Below, piece after piece: positions 25,047 to 33,063 of a stretch of 64,000 bases of DNA (position 1 is the first letter of the stretch; each line of letters begins with the position of its first letter). The position numbers and the translations under genes are program-made. The notes under the pieces are model-generated. The model was given only the letters and a program-made list of their open reading frames with translations. It was not told the origin of the DNA and did no database searches. Source of the DNA: Vasconcelosia minhoensis LEGE 07310 (GTDB lineage: Bacteria; Cyanobacteriota; Cyanobacteriia; Phormidesmidales; Phormidesmidaceae); contig NZ_JADEXG010000015.1 in assembly GCF_015207255.1 (NCBI RefSeq), forward strand, positions 1 to 64,000, given 5' to 3'.

Positions 25047-26165
25047 TCACTCCATCACCCACCCCCTTACCGTCGCCTGAAACACCGCCTGAATCCGAGT
25101 TCTCACCATTAGCTTGCTGAGAATATTCTTGACGTGAAACTTAACCGTGCGATCGCTAATAAACAGCCGCTGGGCAATTTCGCGATCGCGCATTCCTGCC
25201 GCCAGCAGCACCAGCACATCCAGTTCCCGTTCGGTCAGCGGTGAGTCGGCGCTGTTCTTCGCCGCCCCCTGGGCCGCAGGCAGGTAGGGCAGCTCTATCC
25301 CCACCTGAATCATCTTTGAGTCCGGTCCGGTGTAGGTTTGGAGCTGACCGCCCAGAGCCGCTGCTGCGGATCTAAATTCGTCAAGCTGATGGCCGAGGTT
25401 GGCTGGGCTCGTCTCCACGGCCAGCAGCGACTCTAGCATCACGGTGTCAGCCGCATAGACCAGACGGCAATAGTAGCAGGGGAGCTGCGCCAGACGGTGG
25501 GCCAGCTTGAGGAATAGGTCGGTAGCGGCAGCCGTCAGGGGCCGTTCAGTACCGAGCAGGCTGAGCTTTTGCTGGCCCAGGATAGCGGATATCTGCTCTG
25601 ATAAAGCGCGGCGATCGGCTTCGGTCGGCGTAGCCTGCTGATGGTTTAGGGCAGCTGCGATCGCGCCCGTCACCGACAGGCTGAGAATTTGCAGGACTTC
25701 CAAAAACTCAGCCGCCATCGCCTCCCGGCTAAACACCGCCAGCACGCCAATTGCTTCCTGCTCAACCATCAGCGGCAGTCCGGCAAAGCCCTGAATCCGA
25801 TTCTCTATGGCCCAGGCGCGGTCTTTTACCCAGTCCTCCTGGGCCAGCCGATTGCTCAAAAATGGAATGCAGTTGAGGGCAATTTTACCGACCTTGTAGG
25901 CCCCCATCGGCACCCGGCCAAAGTCCCCATCCAGCCGCGTATAGAGTCCAGATGAAGCCACCAGCCGCAGCTCGCGCCGGTCCGGCTCAACCAGCCAAAG
26001 GCGGGCAAAGACGCAGCTAAACTGCTCGACCAGGCCATCGGTGAAGCAGGCCGCGATCGCGTCTGCATCCAGCGACCCGGTAAACCGTCGCACCAAATCG
26101 CCGCCTAGCTTCAGGTCGAACAGCAGGCGGGAAGCGTCTAGGGTTTGGGCGCTTAGTTCAGTCAA
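25047..26165 (-). CDS. GAF-domain LuxR-family transcriptional regulator
   Basis: A 372-residue regulator. The N-terminal 170 residues form a GAF-like sensor (CVFARLWLVEPDRRELRLVA, GFAGLPLMVEQEAIGVLAVF), and the C-terminal 65 residues are a LuxR/NarL helix-turn-helix (LTERELDVLVLLAAGMRDRE, then ISDRTVKFHVKNILSKLMV). A Cys pair in LPCYYCRLVY lies in the middle part. There is no receiver domain, so a bound ligand or redox change probably controls it. The only in-frame start is TTG 26165. It is convergent with the last Nit1C gene and carries a GTA-N8-TAC box upstream like the one of that cluster, so it is a candidate cluster regulator. A decayed copy of its 5' end lies beyond the Uma2 gene. Confidence 0.88.
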   Translation of the reverse strand: MTELSAQTLDASRLLFDLKLGGDLVRRFTGSLDADAIAACFTDGLVEQFSCVFARLWLVEPDRRELRLVASSGLYTRLDGDFGRVPMGAYKVGKIALNCIPFLSNRLAQEDWVKDRAWAIENRIQGFAGLPLMVEQEAIGVLAVFSREAMAAEFLEVLQILSLSVTGAIAAALNHQQATPTEADRRALSEQISAILGQQKLSLLGTERPLTAAATDLFLKLAHRLAQLPCYYCRLVYAADTVMLESLLAVETSPANLGHQLDEFRSAAAALGGQLQTYTGPDSKMIQVGIELPYLPAAQGAAKNSADSPLTERELDVLVLLAAGMRDREIAQRLFISDRTVKFHVKNILSKLMVRTRIQAVFQATVRGWVME

Positions 26166-26222
26166 GCCAAAGCCGCGAGTATCCTCTTGCTTTCATTGAG
26201 GCTCAATTTTCCAAAGGACTTT

Positions 26223-26236
26223 GTAGCTCACGCTAC
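26223..26236. promoter_or_regulatory. GTA-N8-TAC box upstream of the GAF-LuxR gene
   Basis: GTAGCGTGAGCTAC read on the minus strand, 58 bases before the LuxR start and followed by AAA. It fits the NtcA consensus and also the shared form GTAG-N5-GCTACAAA seen at the nitrilase promoter. No TA-N3-T box lies 22-23 bases downstream, so binding by another factor, perhaps the LuxR protein itself, is an alternative. Confidence 0.5.
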
Positions 26237-26302
26237 TGGCCCTGCCTAACTGCCGCTTAGATCTAGCCTTACAATGAGAGCAGTCGCGAAGGCAGGGTGG
26301 AG

Positions 26303-26899
26303 ATGAGTGTCACGTCACAAAGGATGTCGCTGGCAGAATACCTAGCCTATGACGATGGCACAGAAACGCTGCATGAGCTGGTGAATGGGAAGCTAGTCGA
26401 AATGCCGCCAGAGAGTAACTTGAATCAAAGAATTGCGTCATTTCTGCTCGCTTACTTTTTACAGCTCGGCGTTCCCTATGACTATTTGAGAACAAAGATT
26501 GAGATTGCGGTCAGCGGCTCGCGGGTATCGGTGCGGCTGCCCGACCTGATGCTGCTGTCTGAGGAACTGGCCGCCGCTCTGGAAGGGGCCAGTCGTTCGA
26601 CCGTGCTGATGGAGATGCCGCCACCGTGCCTGATTGTGGAAGTGGTGTCGCCGGGGCAGCGCAATGTTGACCGCGACTATCGCTACAAGCGGTCTGAATA
26701 TGAGGCTCGGGGCGTTGCCGAATATTGGATTGTAGACCCTATGGCCCAACGAGTCACGGTACTGACATGGGTCAATGGTCTGTATGAGGAAGCGACGTTC
26801 GAGGGCGAGACCGAGATTGCCTCAGCGCTGCTGACCGAGCTCGGGCAGGCAGACGCGCTGACGGCAGCGCAGGTTCTACTCACCAGTACAAGCGACTAG
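26303..26899 (+). CDS. Uma2 family (DUF820) putative endonuclease
   Basis: A 198-residue Uma2 protein, related to the one at 11.7-12.2 kb. The motifs are MSLAEYLAYDDGTETLHELV, KLVEMPPESNLNQRIASFLL, RLPDLMLLSEE, PPPCLIVEVVSPGQ with the PD-(D/E)XK-type acidic core, and RYKRSEYEARGVAEYWIVDP. ATG 26303 is preferred to the GTG six bases upstream. The family is often considered nuclease-like, but its task in cyanobacteria is unknown. The gene sits exactly between the GAF-LuxR gene and a decayed copy of that gene's 5' end, so it may have come in with, or after, a local duplication. Confidence 0.9.
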   Translation: MSVTSQRMSLAEYLAYDDGTETLHELVNGKLVEMPPESNLNQRIASFLLAYFLQLGVPYDYLRTKIEIAVSGSRVSVRLPDLMLLSEELAAALEGASRSTVLMEMPPPCLIVEVVSPGQRNVDRDYRYKRSEYEARGVAEYWIVDPMAQRVTVLTWVNGLYEEATFEGETEIASALLTELGQADALTAAQVLLTSTSD

Positions 26900-26935
26900 T
26901 TGAAAGTCGTACTCATAGCGCTGGCTGGGTTGTGT

Positions 26936-27105
26936 CGGCATCCAGCGACCCGGTGAATCGCCGCACTAGAGCGCTGCTCAGCTCCAGGTCAAACAGCAGA
27001 TGGGACATGTCTGAGGTTGGGGGCTCAGTCAAGGCGAAGTCGCGGGTAAACCGATTACGATGGTTGAGGCTTAATTTTAAGTCAGTTTTGTAGCCAACGC
27101 TACTA
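26936..27105 (-). pseudogene. Decayed duplicate of the 5' end of the GAF-LuxR gene
   Basis: Read on the minus strand this gives a TTG start and LTEPPTSDMSHLLFDLELSS then ALVRRFTGSLDADT, against LTELSAQTLDASRLLFDLKL and GGDLVRRFTGSLDAD in the complete gene. The similarity continues upstream of the start: both have TTGAGGCTTAATTTT-like or GAGGCTCAATTTT text and the GTAGC-N4-GCTACAAA box. The copy ends near 26936 and the rest of the gene is missing. Both copies face the same way and flank the Uma2 gene. The divergence shows that it is not recent. Confidence 0.75.
27090..27103. promoter_or_regulatory. GTA-N8-TAC box kept in the LuxR remnant
   Basis: GTAGCGTTGGCTAC on the minus strand, followed by AAAA, matches the box upstream of the intact GAF-LuxR gene in position and form, while nearby bases have diverged. 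It could now serve the YnjB-like gene that starts 66 bp to the right, but no well-placed -10 box is seen. Confidence 0.4.
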
Positions 27106-27168
27106 AGGTTCGCCGTATCGGCGTCTGCCCCCTGTATGTTTTAAGTGAAACCGCTATTCCTTTGTCCC

Positions 27169-28419
27169 ATGCCTTACCTTCCCCGCCGCCGCTTCCTCTA
27201 CCTTTCTGCTACCACCACCCTGGCCACCCTGGCCGCCAGCTGTACCGGCAGCCAAAAGTCTGCAAACACGCGCTTCGACCCCGGCGCGACGACCTGGGAC
27301 GAGGTGGTCGAGCTGGCTCGCGGCACTACGGTTAACTGGGCGATGTGGGGGGGCAGCGACCAGACCAATGCCTATGTAGACAATTGGGTGGCCGACCAGC
27401 TCCAGACCAAGTACGACGTTACTCTCAATCGGATTCCTTTAAACGACACCGTGGAAGCCGTCAATAAAGTCATCGGCGAAGTGCAGGCGGGCGTGACCGA
27501 AAATGGCAGCATTGACCTGATCTGGATTAACGGAGAAAACTTCCGCACGATGAAGCAGGGCGATTTGCTGTTTGGCCCCTTCACAGACAAGCTGCCCGCG
27601 ATGCAGTACTACGACACCAGCAATGCTTCAGTTGTGAGTGACTTCGGCCTCCCCATCGATGGCTACGAAGCGCCCTATACCGGTGCCTTTTACATCATGG
27701 CGGCGAACAGCAATCAGGTGCAGAATCCGCCTCAGAACTTTGACGAGCTGCTGACCTGGGCTAAGGCCAATCCGGGCCGCTTCACCTACGTCGCCCCGCC
27801 CCAGTTCGACGGCAGCCGCTTTTTACTCACGGCCCTGTACGGCACGACTGGCGGCTACGAACAATACGCCGGAGCCGAATTTGACGAGGCGCTGTGGAAT
27901 CAAAAATCCCCGCAGGTGTTTGAATATCTCCAAGAGCTCGAACCCTACCTCTGGCGCGAAGGCTCGACCTATCCCCCTACCCAGAGCCGCCTGCAAGAGC
28001 TCTTCGCCAATGGCGAAATCTGGATGCTGCCTGCTTTCACCGCTCGGATTGCGGAGGGGATTGCTACCGGCCAGTTCCCGGAAACGACTGAAGCTTTTGC
28101 CATGCCAGGCATTTCCTTAGACGATCCCTCTTTCACGGCTATTCCAGTCAATGCCAGCAACCCCGCTGCGGCAATGGTGCTCGCCAATGTTCTCTCTAGC
28201 CCAGAGGGCCAGCTCCAGAAATTCAAGCCCGAGGTCTGGGGCGACCCGCCGCTGCTAGATCGCGCTCAGCTGCCGCCAGACCTCAAGCGCGAATTCAATC
28301 AGGTGGAAGAGCAGTACGGCATCCCGCTTCAGGAGCTGTCAAAAGATACGGTGCCGGTTGTGAATGCGGAGTATACGACTCGGCTAGAGGAAATGTGGGC
28401 GGAAAAGATTGCGGTATAG
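27169..28419 (+). CDS. YnjB-like ABC transporter substrate-binding lipoprotein
   Basis: A 416-residue extracellular solute-binding protein closely recalling E. coli YnjB. Shared text includes VNWAMWGGSDQTNAYVDNWV, LIWINGENFRTMKQGDLLFG and SDFGLPIDGYEAPYTGAFYI. The N-terminus PRRRFLYLSATTTLATLAAS has a twin-arginine-like RRRFL and a lipobox ending in Cys, so it should be exported and lipid anchored. ATG 27169 is preferred over a GTG eight codons upstream, since it places the signal peptide correctly. The permease and ATPase genes usually found with ynjB are absent here, so it is an orphan or works with a distant transporter. The substrate is unknown. Confidence 0.88.
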   Translation: MPYLPRRRFLYLSATTTLATLAASCTGSQKSANTRFDPGATTWDEVVELARGTTVNWAMWGGSDQTNAYVDNWVADQLQTKYDVTLNRIPLNDTVEAVNKVIGEVQAGVTENGSIDLIWINGENFRTMKQGDLLFGPFTDKLPAMQYYDTSNASVVSDFGLPIDGYEAPYTGAFYIMAANSNQVQNPPQNFDELLTWAKANPGRFTYVAPPQFDGSRFLLTALYGTTGGYEQYAGAEFDEALWNQKSPQVFEYLQELEPYLWREGSTYPPTQSRLQELFANGEIWMLPAFTARIAEGIATGQFPETTEAFAMPGISLDDPSFTAIPVNASNPAAAMVLANVLSSPEGQLQKFKPEVWGDPPLLDRAQLPPDLKREFNQVEEQYGIPLQELSKDTVPVVNAEYTTRLEEMWAEKIAV

Positions 28420-28468
28420 AGCGCTAGCAATCAGATTTATTACACTGGGATTCAAGAGGTGAACTGAA

Positions 28469-29110
28469 ATGGTCAACGCATCCCCAACTCTGATTGCTGA
28501 TGCTTGGGTAAAAGCGACCTGGGACGAGTTCTTAGCCCTAGCCGAGCAGCCCGAGCTAGAAAAAGCGCGGTTTTACTACGATTCTGGCCGGATGAGGATT
28601 GAAACCATGCCTATTGGGTCAGCCCATGGCCGAGACAATGGGACTTTGGCCGCTTCGGTGAGCCTATATGGAACGCTCAAAAACATTCGCTACGTCTCGT
28701 TCCTCAACAGCAGCTTTCGCAAAGCCGGTGAACGCGAGTGTCAGCCGGATCTGGCCTTTTACCTTGGACCGGAATTGCCGGATATCCCACGCAGCAATAG
28801 TCCCGTCGATGTCAATCTATACGGCCCGCCTACTTTAGTGATTGAAGTATCCGCGACGACCCTAAGTGATGACCTGGGGCAGAAGCGTCTGCTGTACGAG
28901 CGGCTAGGCATACAGGAATACTGGGTCGTGAATGTAGAAGCCGCGACGGTGATTGCGTTTGCGATCGCAGACGGCGGCAGTCGGCAAATCCAGGTTTCAA
29001 CTGTCCTACCCGACCTATCTTTATCAATTGTCGAGGAAGCCCTACGGCGCAGCCAGTCAGAGGACGACAGCGCCGTCAATCGCTGGCTATTGCAGCAGTT
29101 TAGCGCTTAG
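28469..29110 (+). CDS. Uma2 family (DUF820) putative endonuclease, second subtype
   Basis: A 213-residue Uma2 protein of a different subfamily from the two others in the window. It lacks the MTLEEYL start and instead begins with a TWDEFLALAEQPELEKARFY segment. Core motifs are RECQPDLAFYL, PPTLVIEVSATTLSDDLGQK, RLLYERLGIQEYWVVNVEAA. The Asp, Glu and Lys-type core positions are present. The gene has a GAGGTG ribosome-binding region 10 bp before ATG 28469 and stands alone between the YnjB-like and radical SAM genes. No partner or regulatory sign is visible. Function of the family is unsettled. Confidence 0.88.
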   Translation: MVNASPTLIADAWVKATWDEFLALAEQPELEKARFYYDSGRMRIETMPIGSAHGRDNGTLAASVSLYGTLKNIRYVSFLNSSFRKAGERECQPDLAFYLGPELPDIPRSNSPVDVNLYGPPTLVIEVSATTLSDDLGQKRLLYERLGIQEYWVVNVEAATVIAFAIADGGSRQIQVSTVLPDLSLSIVEEALRRSQSEDDSAVNRWLLQQFSA

Positions 29111-29213
29111 TAGGCAGCTGTGCGGATGGCTGAGGGCTTGCCATTAAGCTTGCTCTCATCCGTCATGATAGCTATTGTATTATCCTTTAAACTGCCTACC
29201 CCCCAGAGTCCCT

Positions 29214-30053
29214 ATGATCTTCAAAGAACGGCAGTCTCGTGACAAAGGCGTCATCGAAGCTGGTCGCCTGATGGAGCTACATCTGTATCCCGGCAACCAG
29301 TGCAATCGAGAATGCGACTTTTGCACCGTTTTTGGCGCGCCCAAAGGCTGGTATACCGAATATACGTCCGAGCATCTAGACGCGACGCTGCGCCAGGTGC
29401 TACTGCATGGGCAGGGGGCCGTCAAGTTTTTCGGCGGCGAGCCGACGCTAAACCATGAAAACGTGATCTGGGCGATCGCGTATCTCCGTGAGCAGGGCTT
29501 CCAGGGCGCGATTGTGATTTACTCCAACGGCATCCAGGCCGACCGGCTGCTGGAAGTTCTCGAATCTGACCCGCTGGATAAAACGACGGCGTCGCTGAAC
29601 TACTCCATTGCCACAGGGGACGGCGCGCCGCAGATGCCGCTTTCTTCCCTGCGGAAGCTAGAGGACTATGAGCAGGCAAATCCGGGCGCGATCGCGATTG
29701 GCCATCCCGACATCGTCGATTCCGGGCGCGGCGTCGATCCGTTTACCGGCGAAGAAACCCGGCCTAAGGTCGCCCACCGCTGCCCCCACTGCTACCCGGT
29801 CCTCAAAACCAACGGCCAGTTTCACGCCTGCCCCTTTGCGGTCGAAAATTCCGCGCCTCACTTTCAGATTGGCAGCATTCAGGATGACCCCGAAACCGTT
29901 GCCGATAATTTTCAGACCTTTCTAAACTGGCTCGATACGGTACATGAGCCCTTCGCCATCGAGCAAGACCTTCCAGCCTGCACGGTTTGCTGGCAGCATC
30001 TAAAATCGCTTCCGCCAGCACAGTTCAAAACCACCCAATCATCATCAGTTTAG
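29214..30053 (+). CDS. Radical SAM protein of unknown function
   Basis: A 279-residue radical SAM enzyme. The [4Fe-4S] motif is CNRECDFC near residues 27-34, followed by the GGE motif in VKFFGGEPTLNHENVIWAIA. The C-terminal third has a second Cys set (CPHCYP, HACPFA, CTVCW), pointing to an auxiliary iron-sulfur cluster of SPASM or twitch type. I do not recognise a named family, and no peptide precursor or obvious substrate gene is next to it. ATG 29214 is chosen because the preceding 13 codons are intergenic in character. It stands alone, 65 bp before the NahK-like gene on the same strand, so they could share a transcript. Confidence 0.85.
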   Translation: MIFKERQSRDKGVIEAGRLMELHLYPGNQCNRECDFCTVFGAPKGWYTEYTSEHLDATLRQVLLHGQGAVKFFGGEPTLNHENVIWAIAYLREQGFQGAIVIYSNGIQADRLLEVLESDPLDKTTASLNYSIATGDGAPQMPLSSLRKLEDYEQANPGAIAIGHPDIVDSGRGVDPFTGEETRPKVAHRCPHCYPVLKTNGQFHACPFAVENSAPHFQIGSIQDDPETVADNFQTFLNWLDTVHEPFAIEQDLPACTVCWQHLKSLPPAQFKTTQSSSV

Positions 30054-30118
30054 GATTTTGAAGATAGACAAGTCCAAGCTAAGATGTTTCTCCGAATAGC
30101 TGTTGACTGATCAACGGA

Positions 30119-31213
30119 GTGAGGAGCGGTTTGGACCTGCCATTGATAGCTGCAAAACAGTTTTGCAATACCGAAATGGTCGATGTTCAGCCCCTGGGCA
30201 ACGGCAATATTAACCGTACCTTCCTGGTGACCGCTGCTCCGACTGAGCGCTTTGTGTTGCAGCAGATCAATACGCAGGTATTTCCGCAGCCGGAGCGGAT
30301 TATGCAGAATATTCGCGTGTTTACAGAGCATGTGCGCGATCGCGTCCAGACCGCTCCTTCCGCAGACCGTTGGGAAGTCCCTCAGGTGCGCTTAACCCAG
30401 GCGCAGCAGCCCTACTGGATCGATGCTGAAGACGCTTTCTGGCGAGCCATCAGCTTTATTGAAAATACCCAGACGGTGGACCAGCTCCAGACCCTAGATC
30501 AGGCTAGTGCGGTGGGTGCTGGCTTGGGCCGGTTTCATCACCTGATTAGCGATCTGCCCCCTGCAAAACTAGCCGATACCCTCGAAGGCTTTCACATTAC
30601 GCCGCGCTACCTAGAACAATATGCGGCAGTACTGGCCAAAACCTCTCCCCCGCCGACGGCTGAAGTCACCCACTGCCTTGAGTTCATCGAGGCCAGGCAA
30701 TCCTGGGCCAGCGTGTTAGAAACCGCCAAAGCCCAGGGCAAGCTGCCGCTGCGCCCGATTCACGGCGACCCTAAAGTCAACAACGTTCTGCTCGATGCCG
30801 AGACGGGACAGGCGGTGGGCCTGATTGACCTGGATACGATTAAACCCGGGCTAGTTCACTATGACATTGGCGACTGCCTGCGCTCGGGCTGCAATCGGCT
30901 TGGGGAAGAAACCGAGCAGTGGGAAGCGGTCCGGTTTGACGCCGACTTCTGCCAGGCAATTTTGCAAAGCTACCTGGCGGCGGCCCGCTCCTTTTTTCAG
31001 CCTGCCGACTATGACTACTTGTATGACGCAATTCGCCTGATTGCCTTCGAGCTGGGGCTGAGATTTTTTACCGACTATTTAGCGGGCAACGTCTATTTCA
31101 AGGTGCACCATCCAGAACACAATTTGCTGCGGGCGCTGGTTCAGTTCCAGCTGACGCAGAGTATAGAATCGCAGGCCGAGACGCTGCACCAGCTGATTCA
31201 GGAGCTACGATGA
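30119..31213 (+). CDS. NahK-like sugar kinase (aminoglycoside phosphotransferase fold)
   Basis: A 364-residue kinase of the APH fold with a layout like N-acetylhexosamine 1-kinase NahK. Residues 27-48 are PLGNGNINRTFLVTAAP followed by RFVLQQINTQVFPQPERIMQ; the catalytic HGDPKVNNVLLD lies near residue 220, the metal-binding IDLDTIKPG near 238, and LAGNVYFKVHHPEHNLLRAL is in the C-terminal part. NahK phosphorylates GlcNAc/GalNAc at C1, so a sugar-1-kinase role is likely, but the exact substrate is not known. The start is GTG 30119. It overlaps the next gene (ATGA), a translation-coupled pair with the DOMON-like protein. Confidence 0.82.
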   Translation: MRSGLDLPLIAAKQFCNTEMVDVQPLGNGNINRTFLVTAAPTERFVLQQINTQVFPQPERIMQNIRVFTEHVRDRVQTAPSADRWEVPQVRLTQAQQPYWIDAEDAFWRAISFIENTQTVDQLQTLDQASAVGAGLGRFHHLISDLPPAKLADTLEGFHITPRYLEQYAAVLAKTSPPPTAEVTHCLEFIEARQSWASVLETAKAQGKLPLRPIHGDPKVNNVLLDAETGQAVGLIDLDTIKPGLVHYDIGDCLRSGCNRLGEETEQWEAVRFDADFCQAILQSYLAAARSFFQPADYDYLYDAIRLIAFELGLRFFTDYLAGNVYFKVHHPEHNLLRALVQFQLTQSIESQAETLHQLIQELR

Positions 31214-31758
31214 CGCAGCCCTTTCGTCTCTATCCCTTTGCTACCTCGCCCGACCTTCAGCTCACCGGCAGCATTGCCCGGGCTGGAACAAATTTCGCGA
31301 TCGCCTATCAGCTCCAGGGCGACATAGACAAGCTCGTAATGCCGCCAGCCAAGGATCACCCCTCGCGCCGCGATCGCCTCTGGGAGCATACCTGCTTTGA
31401 GTTTTTCCTAGCCAGCCCCAAGGCAAAACCCTACTGGGAATTCAACCTGTCTCCCAGCGGAGACTGGAATGCCTATCACCTTACAGACTACCGCCAAAAT
31501 CTGCGACAGGAAGAACGGATTAATACGCTGAGTTTTGTGATGGCGCAGTTCCCTTTGGAAGCGGCCCCATCAGCAGGCCAAACTTACCATCTCAGCCTCG
31601 ACCTCGACCTGACCCCGCTGATCGCACCCCATCAGCCGTTAGCAGTCGGCATCAGCGCTGTAGTCGAAACTCCTAGCGGCATCACCTATTGGGCCTTGAC
31701 CCATCCTGAACCTCAGCCAGATTTTCACCGCCGAGACAGCTTTACGCTGAGATTGTAA
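31210..31758 (+). CDS. DOMON-like domain protein
   Basis: A 182-residue beta-sandwich protein of the DOMON-like type seen in cyanobacteria. Typical features are an N-terminal FRLYPFATSPDLQLTGSIAR, the LWEHTCFEFFLASPKAKPYW block, EFNLSPSGDWNAYHLTDYR and a final THPEPQPDFHRRDSFTLRL. No signal peptide is visible, so it should be cytosolic. DOMON folds bind sugars or haem; the coupling to a sugar kinase gene (stop and start overlap as ATGA) favours sugar binding, which is inference. Length and start fit homologues as I remember them. Confidence 0.78.
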   Translation: MTQPFRLYPFATSPDLQLTGSIARAGTNFAIAYQLQGDIDKLVMPPAKDHPSRRDRLWEHTCFEFFLASPKAKPYWEFNLSPSGDWNAYHLTDYRQNLRQEERINTLSFVMAQFPLEAAPSAGQTYHLSLDLDLTPLIAPHQPLAVGISAVVETPSGITYWALTHPEPQPDFHRRDSFTLRL

Positions 31759-31912
31759 CCTTTCATCACTGGTCTTCATGTTAACAGGCAGAGTACGCCC
31801 AGATTTAAAACTTTGCTTTGGACGATAATTCTCTATCTAAAGAGCCATAGTATTGGGTACAAAATCCTTCAAATTCATCCATTACGAGATAAAACGTCTC
31901 ATTCGATACCTG

Positions 31913-32258
31913 TTACTGTTAGGTCATCTTACTAGCAGCCCCCACCCAGCTAGCCTATACCTGGCGAGAGTCGTGGATGAATCAGCCCTCAGTTGTGACC
32001 TGGAAATTAGAGGCAGCGCAGGCCGGTACGCAGCTGCACCTTTGCCACAGCGGTCTATGCATGGATACCACGAGAGCGTTTGTGAGTCCTGTTCATTTCT
32101 GGCAGGGACAGACGCAGGCGCAGATTGGCTCTCAGAATGGGGCTCGGATGACCGGATTAGCGGCTTTCGCTTTGGATTTTGAAGGCGAATGGGAGGAGCG
32201 ACTTGCCCAGCTTGCTGAAAAATTGCCAGACCTCAAATGCTACATACCTGAGCGCTAG
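31913..32258 (+). pseudogene. C-terminal remnant of an SRPBCC (AHSA1-like) gene
   Basis: The frame reads PTQLAYTWRESWMNQPSVVT, then WKLEAAQAGTQLHLCHSGL and, at the end, FEGEWEERLAQLAEKLPDLK. This is the C-terminal half of an AHSA1-type SRPBCC domain (TWR...VTWELEP...GTRLTLTHSGF...GWEERL). An in-frame stop lies upstream at about 31910, and the N-terminal half is missing. A short protein could still start at ATG 31977 (93 residues). There is no ribosome-binding site of note. Confidence 0.5.
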
Positions 32259-32370
32259 TTCTACAGCAACACCATGAATCTGATTGCTTTTCTACTGCGA
32301 TCGTCCTGGGTGACGTAATGCAGCCGAACGCCGTTGGTTTGGAGATAGTGATGCTGCATCGTGGGATGGC

Positions 32371-33003
32371 CTAATTTTCGAGCGGCTGAGCCTGACGGTA
32401 CTGCTGAAGCCGCTGCGCAAATCCGGCGGCGGCAATTTCAGCAGTGGTTTGCAGAGCCTCTGCCGTCATCCCATCGCGCGCACTGCCAGAGAGCCCCACC
32501 AGAATCGTAACGACATAGTCCGCCAGGGCATCGACCCGGGGGTCTATCAGGTCGGGGGCAGCGGCGGCAATGCGATCGCGAATCCGCTCTCGGGTCATGC
32601 GCCGAAAGCCAGCGGTCAGCGCTTGAGCCTGGGCGTCGGTGCAGTTGCGGGTGCCGTCGATAATCAGACAGCCAGGCCGCTCAGGATTGGCCGTATAGAT
32701 CTCGGCAGCGCACGCAAACATCTGGCCGATCACGACTTCTAGCCTATCTTCTATCGCCAGCACCTCGGGCAGCCAGCCCCCCGCCACCTGGGCATAGTGC
32801 TGGAGCGCCCGCTCAAACAGCTCGCACTTACTGCCAAAGGCGGAATAGAGGCTGGGCGCGGTAATCCCTATCGTCTTGCTCAGCTCGGCTACCCCAACGC
32901 CGTCATAGCCCCGCTGGTGAAATAGATCCATGGCAGTTGCGATCGCGGCCTCTAAGTCAAACCCTCGAGGCCGACCGCGTCCCAGTATTTTTTTAGTGGT
33001 CAC
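32371..33003 (-). CDS. TetR/AcrR family repressor, BdcR-like
   Basis: A 210-residue TetR regulator. The helix-turn-helix is at residues 15-62: FDLEAAIATAMDLFHQRGYD, then VGVAELSKTIGITAPSLYSA followed by FGSK. The C-terminal domain has RPGCLIIDGTRNCTDAQAQA. It resembles E. coli BdcR, and the divergent gene 60 bp away encodes a close BdcA relative, so it most likely represses that gene and itself from the shared spacer. The start is GTG 33003. No clear palindrome could be picked out in the spacer by eye. Confidence 0.88.
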   Translation of the reverse strand: MTTKKILGRGRPRGFDLEAAIATAMDLFHQRGYDGVGVAELSKTIGITAPSLYSAFGSKCELFERALQHYAQVAGGWLPEVLAIEDRLEVVIGQMFACAAEIYTANPERPGCLIIDGTRNCTDAQAQALTAGFRRMTRERIRDRIAAAAPDLIDPRVDALADYVVTILVGLSGSARDGMTAEALQTTAEIAAAGFAQRLQQYRQAQPLEN

Positions 33004-33063
33004 TAGCTTATTCTCGATTTTCCTGCTATCTTTCTATAGTAGTCGATACAAAAACGGGAAATT

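Noticed and set aside
24930-25060. CACTACCC-type runs as a CRISPR array
   Set aside because: Units are 7-10 bp, variable and without spacers. No cas gene is in the window.
31853-32182. 109-codon frame in the SRPBCC remnant region
   Set aside because: It is in a different frame from the recognisable SRPBCC residues and has no family pattern.
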